DNA of 64,000 bases from Lichenicoccus sp964246745. Its GTDB lineage: Bacteria; Pseudomonadota; Alphaproteobacteria; Acetobacterales; Acetobacteraceae. This document shows positions 51,818 to 60,658 of the stretch, one piece after another; within the stretch, counting starts at the first letter, position 1, and every line of letters begins with the position of its first letter. The notes below the pieces were generated by a model. It ran no database searches and had not been told where the DNA came from. It saw only the letters and a list, made by a program, of their open reading frames with translations. Where the stretch lies: the NCBI GenBank assembly GCA_964246745.1, contig CAXTRK010000003.1, forward strand, positions 1 through 64,000, given 5' to 3'. A program made the translations under genes and the position numbers.

Positions 51818-52837
51818 ATGGCCTTTGTGGAACCGACCCTGGATATTTGCGGCATCGGCAACGCCATTGTCGACGTGCTGGCGGCGGTGCCGGCGGGCCT
51901 GCCGGAACAGCTCGGCATGGTCCCCGGCAGCATGGCGCTGATCGAGCGGTCGCGCGCCGAGGAGATCGCGCGCCTCATCGCCCCCGCCTTGACGGCGCCC
52001 GCGCGGCACAGCAGCGGCGGCTCGCTGGCCAATAGCTGCGTGGTGGCGCAGGGGCTCGGCGCGCGCGTCGGCTACCTCGGCAAGGTCGCCGATGACGAGG
52101 CAGGCAGGCACTTCCGACGCGACATCGAGGCGGCCGGCATCGTCTTTCCGTCGGCGCCGCTGATCGCCGCCGGCGGCAGCGGCACCGCGCGCTGCATCAT
52201 CCTGGTGACGCCGGACGGCAATCGCACGATGAACACCTATCTCGGCGCCTGCACCGAGTTCAGCGAGGCGGACGTGTTGGCCTGGATCGTGCAGTCGGCC
52301 CGCGTCACCTATCTCGAGGGTTATCTGTTCGACCCGCCGGAGGCGCAGCGCGCGTTCCGCCGCGCCTCCGCCCTGGCTCGCGAGGCGGGGCGGCGCGTGG
52401 CGCTCAGCCTGTCGGATCCATTCTGCGTCGGCCGCCACAGGGCCGCTTTCCGCGACCTGGTGGCGGGCGGCGCCGATTTCGGCATCGACATCCTGTTTGC
52501 CAATCAGGACGAAATCCTGTCGCTCTACGAGACCGACGATTTCGAGGCTGCGGCCGCGCGCGCGGGCGAGCAGGTTGCAATCGCGGTGCTGACACGCGGC
52601 GGCCAGGGCAGCGTCATCGTGGCGGGCGGCGAGCGTATCGCCGTTTCGGCGGAAGCCACCAGGGTCGTGGACACCACTGGCGCCGGCGATGCCTATGCGG
52701 CTGGCTTTCTCGCGGGCCTCGTGGCGGAGCGTCCGCTCGCCGAATGCGGCCGGATCGGCGCGGTGGCGGCCGCCGAGGTGATCTCGCACTTTGGCGCGCG
52801 TCCGCGCGCGAACCTGCGCGAGCTGGCGGGCATCTGA
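51818..52837 (+). CDS. PfkB-family carbohydrate kinase (adenosine kinase-like)
   Basis: A 339-residue ribokinase-family enzyme: DICGIGNAIVDVLAAVP, HSSGGSLANSCVVAQGLG, RTMNTYLGACTEFSEAD and the active-site TTGAGDAYAAGFLAGL with catalytic Asp. The pattern (GGSLANS, NQDE near FANQDEILSLYE) resembles adenosine kinases of alphaproteobacteria. Substrate is tentative. A short inverted repeat (52861-52877) lies in the spacer after it. Confidence 0.87.
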   Translation: MAFVEPTLDICGIGNAIVDVLAAVPAGLPEQLGMVPGSMALIERSRAEEIARLIAPALTAPARHSSGGSLANSCVVAQGLGARVGYLGKVADDEAGRHFRRDIEAAGIVFPSAPLIAAGGSGTARCIILVTPDGNRTMNTYLGACTEFSEADVLAWIVQSARVTYLEGYLFDPPEAQRAFRRASALAREAGRRVALSLSDPFCVGRHRAAFRDLVAGGADFGIDILFANQDEILSLYETDDFEAAAARAGEQVAIAVLTRGGQGSVIVAGGERIAVSAEATRVVDTTGAGDAYAAGFLAGLVAERPLAECGRIGAVAAAEVISHFGARPRANLRELAGI

Positions 52838-52979
52838 AGTTTGGGCCTCTGAAGTTAAAGCGTGCAAATGCTGCACGGCAACACTATCTAGCCGTGCCGA
52901 GCCCCAACCGCTGCCGCCTGCCGTCGCTCCCGCTTGGGACGGCGCGCGTGCGGTTGCCCGCACGCCCGAAGAAAGCCGC

Positions 52980-54809
52980 ATGGAAATCCGCAACATCGCC
53001 ATCATCGCCCATGTCGACCATGGCAAGACGACCCTGGTCGACCAGCTTCTCAAGCAGTCCGGCACCTTTCGCGAGAACCAGCAGGTGGCCGAGCGGGCGA
53101 TGGACCGCAACGACCTCGAGCGCGAGCGCGGCATCACCATTCTGGCGAAATGCACCAGCGTCGAGTGGAAAGGCGTGCGCATCAACATCGTCGACACGCC
53201 GGGGCATGCCGATTTCGGCGGCGAGGTCGAGCAGATCCTGGGCATGGTCGACGGCGCCATCGTGCTGGTCGATGCCGCCGAGGGGGCGCTGCCGCAAACC
53301 AAGTTTGTGGTCGGCAAGGCGCTCGCGCGCGGCATCCGGCCGATCGTGGTGGTCAACAAGGTCGACCGCTCGGACGCGCGCCCGGACGAAGTGCATACCG
53401 AAGTGTTCGACCTGTTCGCGGCGCTGGGTGCCGACGACCATCAACTCGACTTTCCAATGCTCTATGCCTCCGGCCGGCAAGGCTGGGCGGACACCACGCT
53501 CGACGGTCCGCGGAGCGATCTCTCCGCCCTCTACGACCTGGTGGTCAGCCACGTGCCGGCACCCGATCTCGACAGCGAGGCGCCGTTCGCGATGGTCGCC
53601 TCGATTCTCGAATACGACAATTTTCTTGGCCGCGTGCTGACCGGCCGGGTCGAGCAGGGCCGGGCCAGACTGAACATGCCGGTGCGCGTGTTGCGCGCCG
53701 ATGGCTCGGTGGTGGAGACCGGACGGCTGACCAAGCTGCTCAGCTTTCGCGGCCTTGAGCGGGTCGCCATCGAGGAGGCCGGCACTGGCGACATCATCGC
53801 CATCGCCGGGCTGTCGGAAGCCACCATCCCGGAGACCATCGCCTCGCCGGAGATCACCGCGGCGCTGCCGGCGAGCCCGATCGATCCGCCGACCCTGACC
53901 ATGACCTTCCGGCTGAATGACGGCCCGCTCGGCGGCCGGGACGGCAAGAAGGTGACGTCCCGGCAAATCCGCGACCGCCTGTTCCGGGAGACTGAAGGCA
54001 ATGCCGCGATCCGTGTCTCCGAGAGCCCGGAGAGTGAGGCGTTTGAAGTGGCGGGGCGCGGCGAACTGCAACTCGGCGTGCTGATCGAGACCATGCGTCG
54101 CGAGGGCTTCGAACTCAGCATCGGCAGGCCGCGTGTGCTCACGCGCGCGAATGAGGCGACCGGCGAGCGCGAGGAGCCGTTCGAGGAGGCGCTCATTGAC
54201 GTCGACGAGGCCTATTCAGGAGTCGTGGTCGAGAAGATGAGCATCCGTCGCGGGCAGATGCAGGACATGCGTCCGTCGGGCGCCGGCAAGGTGCGGCTGA
54301 CCTTCCTGATCCCCTCGCGCGGCCTGATCGGCTATCATGGCGAGTTCCTTACCGACACGCGCGGCACCGGCATCATGAACCGGCTGTTCGCCGGCTATCA
54401 GCCCTGGGCGGGGCCGATGGAGGGACGCTCGCGCGGCTCGCTGATCTCGTCGGAGGACGGGGCCGCGGTGCAATACGCGCTGTGGTACCTGCAGGAGCGC
54501 GGCGCATTGTTCGTCGATCCGGGCGACAAGGTCTATGTCGGCATGATCCTGGGCGAGCATTCGCGCGGCTCGGATCTTGAGGTCAATCCGATCAAGGAGA
54601 AGAAGCTCACCAACATCCGCGCCGCCGGCAAGGACGACGCCATGCTGCTGACGCCGCCGCGCCGCATGTCGTTGGAACAGGCGATCGCCTATATCGAGGA
54701 TGACGAGCTGGTCGAAGTGACCCCGTCGGCGATCCGGATACGCAAGCGCACGCTTGATCCGAACCAAAGAAAGCGCGCCGAACGAAGGGCGGAAACCGAC
54801 GCCGCCTGA
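52980..54809 (+). CDS. typA: Translational GTPase TypA/BipA
   Basis: A 609-residue ribosome-associated GTPase. G-motifs: IIAHVDHGKTTLVDQLL, DRNDLERERGITILAK, DTPGHADFGGEVEQILG and VVNKVDRSDARP. EF-G-like domains III and V and the TypA C-terminal domain (LGEHSRGSDLEVNPIKEKK) follow. BipA supports 50S assembly and stress adaptation, and ATG 52980 gives the family start MEIRNIAIIAHVDHG. Confidence 0.96.
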   Translation: MEIRNIAIIAHVDHGKTTLVDQLLKQSGTFRENQQVAERAMDRNDLERERGITILAKCTSVEWKGVRINIVDTPGHADFGGEVEQILGMVDGAIVLVDAAEGALPQTKFVVGKALARGIRPIVVVNKVDRSDARPDEVHTEVFDLFAALGADDHQLDFPMLYASGRQGWADTTLDGPRSDLSALYDLVVSHVPAPDLDSEAPFAMVASILEYDNFLGRVLTGRVEQGRARLNMPVRVLRADGSVVETGRLTKLLSFRGLERVAIEEAGTGDIIAIAGLSEATIPETIASPEITAALPASPIDPPTLTMTFRLNDGPLGGRDGKKVTSRQIRDRLFRETEGNAAIRVSESPESEAFEVAGRGELQLGVLIETMRREGFELSIGRPRVLTRANEATGEREEPFEEALIDVDEAYSGVVVEKMSIRRGQMQDMRPSGAGKVRLTFLIPSRGLIGYHGEFLTDTRGTGIMNRLFAGYQPWAGPMEGRSRGSLISSEDGAAVQYALWYLQERGALFVDPGDKVYVGMILGEHSRGSDLEVNPIKEKKLTNIRAAGKDDAMLLTPPRRMSLEQAIAYIEDDELVEVTPSAIRIRKRTLDPNQRKRAERRAETDAA

Positions 54810-54962
54810 TCTTCTCGAACACAGGAAAAGGCAAACACCGGCAGAAGACGAAGTTTCGGTCGCGACGAACTCGGCGTGCATGCTAAGCACGCGCCGCAGC
54901 GCCAGCCGAAAGGTTGCGAGTCGGCACCAAACGCAAACCATCTCCCAGGATCGGAGAACTCC

Positions 54963-55400
54963 ATGAACGTCGCCAATCGATTTCTTGTCACTGTCTCAAC
55001 CGCGGCACTGCTGGCGGCTTCGCTCCCGGCTGTCGCACAGACCACGGGATCGCCGCCGAACACCACGGCGGCTCCGAACACGATGACGCCAGCGCCCGCG
55101 GCGCCCGGAGCTCCGACGGCGCCATTGACCACGGCGCCATCGACTCCTGGCACGATGACGCCTCCCGAAAAGGTCGCCCCGCCCGCGACGATGGCGCCAC
55201 CCGCCACCAGTGAGGCGCCGCCCAGCGAGGCGCCCCCCAGCGCCGCGGCACCGGGCAACCCGTCAGGGACACGGACATCAACCGCGCGGCATGGCCACCA
55301 TACCCGTCATCACGCCAACGGCCAGCATCACCGCAGGCATCATCACCGGACCAGGAAGACCACGACCACCACAACCACGACGACTGAGCCCGCGCACTAG
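54963..55400 (+). CDS. Secreted low-complexity Pro/Thr/Ala protein with His-rich tail
   Basis: A 145-residue exported protein. Signal MNVANRFLVTVSTAALLAASLPAVA is followed by a low-complexity Pro/Thr/Ala region and a C-terminal stretch of His/Arg (RHGHHTRHHANGQHHRRHHH) and Thr. It could bind metal or envelope polymers. GGAGA lies before ATG 54963. No domain is recognised; low-complexity repeats suggest rapid change. Confidence 0.6.
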   Translation: MNVANRFLVTVSTAALLAASLPAVAQTTGSPPNTTAAPNTMTPAPAAPGAPTAPLTTAPSTPGTMTPPEKVAPPATMAPPATSEAPPSEAPPSAAAPGNPSGTRTSTARHGHHTRHHANGQHHRRHHHRTRKTTTTTTTTTEPAH

Positions 55401-55433
55401 CATTTCACGGGCAGGACGCCAGGGGCGCTCTGC

Positions 55434-56753
55434 ATGCCGGGGCGGCTTACGCCGCCGCCCCGGCGCCTTGCGACGATGGGTCTGCTCGGTTTCGTATCCG
55501 GGCTGCCGATCTATCTCACATTCTTTACGCTTCAGCAATGGATGAGCGAAAGCGGCGTGTCGCTGCGCGCGATCGGCCTCACCGCCTCGATCGGGTTGCC
55601 CTATCTGCTCAAGTTCCTGTGGGCGCCGCTGCTCGACCGCATGCCGCCCGGACCGCTGCGCCGCTTTGGCCGCAGGCGCGGCTGGCTGCTGCCGCTCCAG
55701 GCGGCGCTGACCGCGTCCATCGTCGCGATGGCGGTGTCTGACCCGCATGGCCGTCCGCGACAACTGGTGCTCGCGGCGCTCTGCCTAGCCTTCTTCTCCG
55801 CCAGTCAGGATGTGGTCATCGATGCCTGGCGCATCGAGAGCTTTGCCGCGCGTCTGCAGGCGGCGGCGCTCGGCTGCTATGTCTGGGGCTACCGCATAGC
55901 CATGCAGGTGTCCGGCGCCGGCGCGATCTGGCTCGCCGGCCGCCTTGGCTGGCATGGCGCCTATGGCACGATGGCGTCGCTGTCGCTGCTCGGGCCGCTG
56001 ATCGTGCTGCTGCTGCAACAGGAGCCGGCCGCGCCGCCAGCCGCAAGAGAGGCCTCGCTCGGCCTCGGTGCCCAGAACCTTGGCGCCCAGAACCTTGGCG
56101 CCCAGAACCTTGGCGCACAGCTCCGGGCGCGCACCATGGCGCCATTGCGCGACCTGTTGGCGCGTCCAGGGGCTGGCTGGATGATTGCGTTCGTGCTGCT
56201 GTTCAATCTTGGCACGCAGCTTGCCGATACCATGGCCATTCCGTTCTATCATGGGCTCGGCTTCGCCCGTGATCAGGTCGCTCTCGCTAACGGCCTGCCG
56301 GCGTTGTTCGCGGCGCTTGCCGGCGCCGCGGCGAGCGCCGTGCTGGTCGCGCGCATCGGCGGCAGCCTTGCGTTGATCATCTCCGCCGTCGTGCAGATGG
56401 TGTCGATGGGGCTCTATCTGGCGCTGTATCGCGCGGGGCCGGTGACCGCGATGCTGCTGGCCAAGGTCACGCTTGAAGGCTTCGCCGAGGCGCTGGCGCA
56501 GACCACGTTCCTGACCTATCTGTCCAGGCTCTGCTCGTTGGAATACACCGCCACGCAATATGCGCTGCTGTCGTCGTTGGCGCCGCTCGCCTGGCGCACG
56601 CTGGGCAGCGCCACCGGGCTGATGGCCGCCGATCTGGGCTGGCAGCGCTTCTTCGCCGCTACCATCCTCTGCGCGCTGCCCGGCATTCTGATCATGACGT
56701 ATTTGATGCGACGCTTTCCCTCCGGCCTGCCGCCACGCCCGAAGCTGTCGTGA
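55434..56753 (+). CDS. MFS transporter, AmpG-like muropeptide permease
   Basis: A 439-residue major facilitator: about 12 membrane segments, LLGFVSGLPIYLTFFTLQQW, LPYLLKFLWAPLLDRM, SASQDVVIDAWRIESFAA, a middle cytoplasmic loop with tandem GAQNL repeats, then AMPG-type LEGFAEALAQTTFLTYLSRLC. AmpG imports anhydromuropeptides for cell-wall recycling. Start ATG 55434; ATG 55476 is an alternative. Confidence 0.82.
   Translation: MPGRLTPPPRRLATMGLLGFVSGLPIYLTFFTLQQWMSESGVSLRAIGLTASIGLPYLLKFLWAPLLDRMPPGPLRRFGRRRGWLLPLQAALTASIVAMAVSDPHGRPRQLVLAALCLAFFSASQDVVIDAWRIESFAARLQAAALGCYVWGYRIAMQVSGAGAIWLAGRLGWHGAYGTMASLSLLGPLIVLLLQQEPAAPPAAREASLGLGAQNLGAQNLGAQNLGAQLRARTMAPLRDLLARPGAGWMIAFVLLFNLGTQLADTMAIPFYHGLGFARDQVALANGLPALFAALAGAAASAVLVARIGGSLALIISAVVQMVSMGLYLALYRAGPVTAMLLAKVTLEGFAEALAQTTFLTYLSRLCSLEYTATQYALLSSLAPLAWRTLGSATGLMAADLGWQRFFAATILCALPGILIMTYLMRRFPSGLPPRPKLS
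56064..56123 (+). repeat. 15-bp tandem repeat in AmpG-like gene
   Basis: Unit CTTGGCGCCCAGAAC repeats in frame at 56064-56078, 56079-56093 and 56094-56108, with a diverged fourth unit at 56109-56123. It encodes LGAQN repeats in the central cytoplasmic loop. Confidence 0.88.
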
Positions 56754-56782
56754 CCCGAGTCGAAGCACAGAAGTTCTTTTTC

Positions 56783-56938
56783 TCAGCGCTTTGGAGCGTC
56801 GCCTCGACGTGCCGGCGCAATCAGACGAAGCCCCAAGCCCAGACGCCCCGTGTAGTACAGGATGACGCCGATCGCGAGAAGCACGGCGCACCCCGCGGGG
56901 ACAGCCACAAACACCAGATATTCGACGAACTTCAACAC
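56783..56938 (-). CDS. Small membrane protein, 51 residues
   Basis: From GTG 56938 it reads MLKFVEYLVFVAVPAGCAVL, LAIGVILYYTGRLGLGLRL and ends RRGDAPKR: one hydrophobic helix, a cationic end, and a Tyr-rich YYTGR. GGAGG lies nine bases before the GTG. Coding-like codon use and a good ribosome-binding site support it, but no family is known to me. It lies between the convergent AmpG-like gene and the glycosyltransferase gene. Confidence 0.55.
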   Translation of the reverse strand: MLKFVEYLVFVAVPAGCAVLLAIGVILYYTGRLGLGLRLIAPARRGDAPKR

Positions 56939-57009
56939 TGCTCACTGCCTCCGTCCATCCTATCCTAGAAGGCAGGAGTTAACGCCGCATTACGGTGCGG
57001 ATGGTTCTC

Positions 57010-58071
57010 TCATGGGTCAGCGCCAACCTGCATCATCGGCTGCAGGTGGCCGCGAAAGGTATCGGCGCAGGCCCGCCAACTGAAGCGCTCGGCATGCGCG
57101 CGGCAGGCGGCGCGATCGGCGGAGAGTGCGGCGAGGCAGGCGGCCTGGAGGTCGCGGCCGATCGCTCCCGCGGCGTTTTCGGCGCCCCGCAGAACGTCGC
57201 GCGGGCCCATGACGTCGTAGGCGGCGACCGGTGTGCCGCAGGCGAGGGCTTCCAGCATGACCAGGCCGAACGTGTCGGTGCGGCTCGGAAAGACCAGCAC
57301 GTCGCCGCCGCCATAGGCGCGCGCGAGTTGGCTCTCGGCGAGCGGTCCGGTGAACAGGACATCGCGATAGGCCGCGCGAAGTGCCGCCAGTTGCGGGCCG
57401 CCGCCGACCACGACCTTCGAGCCCGGCAGGTCCAGATCGAGGAAGGCCGCGATGTTCTTCTCGACCGCGATCCGCCCGACATAGAGGAACACCGGCGCCG
57501 GCACGTTCCACTCCCGCAGCGCATGGCCGCCAGCAGGCGGCGCAAAGCGAACGAGGTCGACGCCACGCGACCATTGCAGCAGCCGCGGGAAGCCGCGCGC
57601 GGCAAGATCCCGCAGCAAGGTCTCGGTGGCCACCATGGTGCCGGCGGCAGCGGCGTGGAAGCGGCGCAGGAAGACATAGGAGATGCCGACCGGCAGGCGC
57701 GTGCGGGCGTGGATGTATTCGGCGAAGCGGGTGTGGAACGAGGTGGTGAAGCGGCCGCCACGGCCCAGCGCCCACCGTCGAGCGGCCCAGCCGAGCGGGC
57801 CTTCCGTGGCGATGTGCAGCGCATCGGGGCGGAATTGCTCGATCAGCCGCGCGAGCTTGCGTCTCGGCAGCAGCGACAGACGGATGTCCGGGTAGGTCGG
57901 GCAGGGCACCGTGCGAAACCGGTCGGACCCGATCACCTCGACGACGTGGCCCATGGCCCGCAGTTCGCCCGCCACGGTCGAGAGCGTGCGCACCACGCCG
58001 TTCACCTGCGGCAGCCAGGCATCGGAGACGATTAGGATGCGCTCGAGCCTGTGCGCCGGTGCTTCGCTCAT
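57010..58071 (-). CDS. Glycosyltransferase family 1/4
   Basis: A 353-residue GT-B glycosyltransferase: ILIVSDAWLPQVNGVVRTLS, TSFHTRFAEYIHARTR, acceptor/donor domain VFLYVGRIAVEKNIAAFL, and TDTFGLVMLEALACGTPVAAYD. This resembles alpha-mannosyl/glucosyl-transferases acting on diacylglycerol (MgtA/PimB-like). ATG 58071 overlaps the stop of the metallophosphatase gene by 4 bases. Together they suggest glycolipid synthesis. Confidence 0.85.
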   Translation of the reverse strand: MSEAPAHRLERILIVSDAWLPQVNGVVRTLSTVAGELRAMGHVVEVIGSDRFRTVPCPTYPDIRLSLLPRRKLARLIEQFRPDALHIATEGPLGWAARRWALGRGGRFTTSFHTRFAEYIHARTRLPVGISYVFLRRFHAAAAGTMVATETLLRDLAARGFPRLLQWSRGVDLVRFAPPAGGHALREWNVPAPVFLYVGRIAVEKNIAAFLDLDLPGSKVVVGGGPQLAALRAAYRDVLFTGPLAESQLARAYGGGDVLVFPSRTDTFGLVMLEALACGTPVAAYDVMGPRDVLRGAENAAGAIGRDLQAACLAALSADRAACRAHAERFSWRACADTFRGHLQPMMQVGADP

Positions 58072-58922
58072 CTCGGCGTTGGCGTGCTGCAGGCGACCGT
58101 CTCCGCGGTCGGCCGCAGGCCGGGTGCCGCCCGCCGCTCCATGAACGACAGGCGGTTGCGCTCCGCCCAATCGATCAGTTCCAGCCGCCCGTCCGCGTGC
58201 TCGACCAGAGCGGTGCAGCTTTCCACCCAGTCGCCGTCGTTGATGTAGAGCACGCCCTCGATCTCGCGCATCTCGGCATGATGGATATGTCCGCAGACGA
58301 CGCCGTCGAGTCCCCGCCCGCGCGCCTCGCCCGCGAGCGCACGCTCGAACCGGTCGATCGCCATGACCGCGCCCTTGACCTGCCGCTTCAGCCAGGCGGA
58401 GAGCGATCGGTAGGGCAGGCCGAGCCGCCGCCGCGCCGCGTTGAACCAGCGATTGATCACCAGCGCCGCCCGATAGGCGCGGTCGCCGAGCAAGGCGAGG
58501 AACTTGGCGTAGCGCACCACGCTGTCGAACGCGTCGCCGTGCATCACCAGCAGCCGGCGGCCATCCGCGGTCTCGTGCACCGCATCCTCGCAGAGCCGGA
58601 CGCCGGCGATTTCCAGCTTCATCGGCAGCCAGGTCCGGAACATCTCGTCGTGGTTGCCTGGGACGTAGACGACGTCGGTGCCGGCGCGCGCCATGCCGAG
58701 GATCAGCCGCAGCACCTCGTCGTGGTGGCTGTCCCAGTACCAGGATTTCTTCAGACGCCAGCCATCGATGATGTCGCCGACCAGATAGAGCGTCTCGCAG
58801 GAGAGGCCGCGAAGGAAATCCGCGAGAAAGTCGCTGCGGCAGCCACGCGTACCAAGATGCAGGTCCGAAATGAAAACGGCTCTGTAGGTGTGCCGGAGCG
58901 GCCGGGGCGATTCGGATCCCAT
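58068..58922 (-). CDS. UDP-2,3-diacylglucosamine diphosphatase-like metallophosphoesterase
   Basis: A 284-residue calcineurin-like enzyme. Metal-binding motifs: FISDLHLG, LVGDIIDGW, VPGNHDE, VMHGDAF and CGHIHHAE. It resembles LpxH2/LpxH-type pyrophosphatases of lipid A synthesis and related phosphatases in glycolipid clusters. It is co-translated with the glycosyltransferase. Exact substrate not determined. Confidence 0.83.
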   Translation of the reverse strand: MGSESPRPLRHTYRAVFISDLHLGTRGCRSDFLADFLRGLSCETLYLVGDIIDGWRLKKSWYWDSHHDEVLRLILGMARAGTDVVYVPGNHDEMFRTWLPMKLEIAGVRLCEDAVHETADGRRLLVMHGDAFDSVVRYAKFLALLGDRAYRAALVINRWFNAARRRLGLPYRSLSAWLKRQVKGAVMAIDRFERALAGEARGRGLDGVVCGHIHHAEMREIEGVLYINDGDWVESCTALVEHADGRLELIDWAERNRLSFMERRAAPGLRPTAETVACSTPTPR

Positions 58923-59125
58923 GATGTCGGCGCCTTCATGAAAGGGCGGTGGGCGGCGCTCGCCCTATACGCCCGCCGCATCCGCCAGGGCGATGACAGT
59001 TCGATGATGATTGGCAATGTCCGGCTCTGTCTTTGCGACATTCATTTGTCACACGGAAATCGTCAGCCGGTCTGTCAGTATTGACGCCCTTGCGAACTCG
59101 AGTCGACTGCGAGTCTCTTTGCGTG

Positions 59126-60016
59126 ATGCTTGTCATCTATAATCCGACTGCCGGGCGCCGTCGCGCGCATCGTCTCTGGAATGTGCTCGACGTGCTCGGC
59201 GCGCATGGAGTCCGGCTTGAGGTGGCGGAGACACGCGGGGCCGGTCACGCGCGCAGCCTCGCGCGCGAGGCGGCCCGTTGCGGCATCCCCCGCGTGGTCG
59301 CCGCCGGCGGCGACGGCACTATCGCCGAGGTGGCGGACGGCATGGCCGGCTCGGCTACGATCCTTGGCATCATCCCCCTCGGCACCGCCAATGTTCTCGC
59401 CCGCGAGTTGCGGCTGGGCTTCGCCGCGGGCGACATCGCGGCCACGCTGGTCTCCGACCGGATCATGACGCTGTGGCCGGGGCTGGCACGGACTGAAGCG
59501 GGCAGTCGGCTGTTCGTGCAGATGCTGGGCATCGGCTTCGATGCGCACGTGGTGCACCATGTCTCGCGTCCGGTGAAGCGACTGATCGGGCGCGGCGCCT
59601 ATGTCGTGCAGACCCTGCGCGAGCTGCCGCGCTATGCCTTCGAGACGATGCAGGTGCGTATCGACGGCGTCATGTACGAAGCCGCCAGCGTCATCGTCTC
59701 CAAGGGGACGCTGTATGGCGGTCCGTACATGCTGGCGCCGGACGCGACCCCGAGTTCGCCCGGCTTCTCGGTGGTGCTGTTCGAAAGGGCCGGAGTCCGG
59801 GCCGCCTTGCTCGCCGGCGCGGCCCTGCCGCTGAACCTGATGACGCGGCTTCCCGGCGTCATCCGGCTGCGCGGCTCGGAGATCGTCTTCCCGGGGCTGG
59901 ACCGGCTGCCCGCGCAATCCGACGGAGATGCCGCCGGCTGCACGCCGATGCATGTCACCGACGCCGCCAGCCCGATCTCGGTGGTTATTGGAAGCAGCGT
60001 GCGCGGCGTGGCGTGA
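59126..60016 (+). CDS. Diacylglycerol kinase family protein (DagK/YegS-like)
   Basis: A 296-residue lipid kinase: LVIYNPTAGRRRAHRLW, VVAAGGDGTIAEVADGM (nucleotide-binding GGDGT), LGIIPLGTANVLARELRLG and MLGIGFDAHVVHHVSRPVK. It phosphorylates diacylglycerol or related lipids. ATG 59126 is used, divergent from the phosphatase/glycosyltransferase pair by 203 bases, so the three may share a function in phospholipid-glycolipid balance. Confidence 0.88.
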   Translation: MLVIYNPTAGRRRAHRLWNVLDVLGAHGVRLEVAETRGAGHARSLAREAARCGIPRVVAAGGDGTIAEVADGMAGSATILGIIPLGTANVLARELRLGFAAGDIAATLVSDRIMTLWPGLARTEAGSRLFVQMLGIGFDAHVVHHVSRPVKRLIGRGAYVVQTLRELPRYAFETMQVRIDGVMYEAASVIVSKGTLYGGPYMLAPDATPSSPGFSVVLFERAGVRAALLAGAALPLNLMTRLPGVIRLRGSEIVFPGLDRLPAQSDGDAAGCTPMHVTDAASPISVVIGSSVRGVA

Positions 60017-60064
60017 GCGGCGGCACGCTTGCAAGACGGGCCGGACTGCTTATCTCTCCGCGTC

Positions 60065-60658
60065 ATGCAGACAAATCAATCGGCAAGCCACGATCCGATC
60101 GGCTGGCATGGCACTACGATCCTGTGCGTCCGACGCGGCGCGGAGGTGGCGATGGCAGGCGACGGCCAGGTGACGCTCGGCCAGACTGTGATCAAGGGCA
60201 ATGCCCGAAAAGTGCGCCGGATTGGTCCGAACGCCAGCATCCTGGCGGGTTTCGCCGGCGCCACCGCGGACGCGTTCACCTTGCTGGAGCGGCTCGAGGC
60301 CAAGCTCGACCGCTATCCCGATAACCTCGAACGCGCGTGCGTCGAGCTTGCCAAGGATTGGCGCACCGATCGTTATCTGCGCCGCCTGGAGGCGATGATG
60401 GCCGTCGCGGACCCAGCTCACTCCTATACGTTGACTGGCAACGGCGACGTGCTGGAGCCGGAGGACGGCGTGATCGCGATCGGCTCGGGTGGCAACTATG
60501 CGCTAGCCGCGGCGCGGGCGTTGCTGACCATGGAGGATTTGTCCGCCGAGGCGGTCGCGCGCCGCTCGATGCGGATCGCCGCGGATATTTGCGTCTATAC
60601 CAATCATTCCGTCATTGTGGAGACGATCGGCGGCGCTTCGGCCAGGGAGCCACGCTGA
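60065..60658 (+). CDS. hslV: ATP-dependent protease subunit HslV
   Basis: A 197-residue N-terminal nucleophile protease, with the mature Thr expected at HG|TTILCVRRGAEVAMAGDGQ (about residue 17, after a short propeptide). Family motifs include TLGQTVIKGNARKVRRI, ILAGFAGATADAFTL and GVIAIGSGGNYALAAARAL. It forms the double-ring protease with HslU. Its TGA overlaps the hslU ATG (TGATG). Confidence 0.96.
   Translation: MQTNQSASHDPIGWHGTTILCVRRGAEVAMAGDGQVTLGQTVIKGNARKVRRIGPNASILAGFAGATADAFTLLERLEAKLDRYPDNLERACVELAKDWRTDRYLRRLEAMMAVADPAHSYTLTGNGDVLEPEDGVIAIGSGGNYALAAARALLTMEDLSAEAVARRSMRIAADICVYTNHSVIVETIGGASAREPR

Noticed and set aside
51692..53359. Long upstream extension of the bactofilin frame
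   Set aside because: It runs antisense across the kinase and typA genes; the conserved protein and a ribosome-binding site begin at GTG 51691.
56064..56123. CRISPR-like repeat array
   Set aside because: Units are 15 bp, contiguous and in frame inside a gene, without spacers; no CRISPR array or cas genes are seen.
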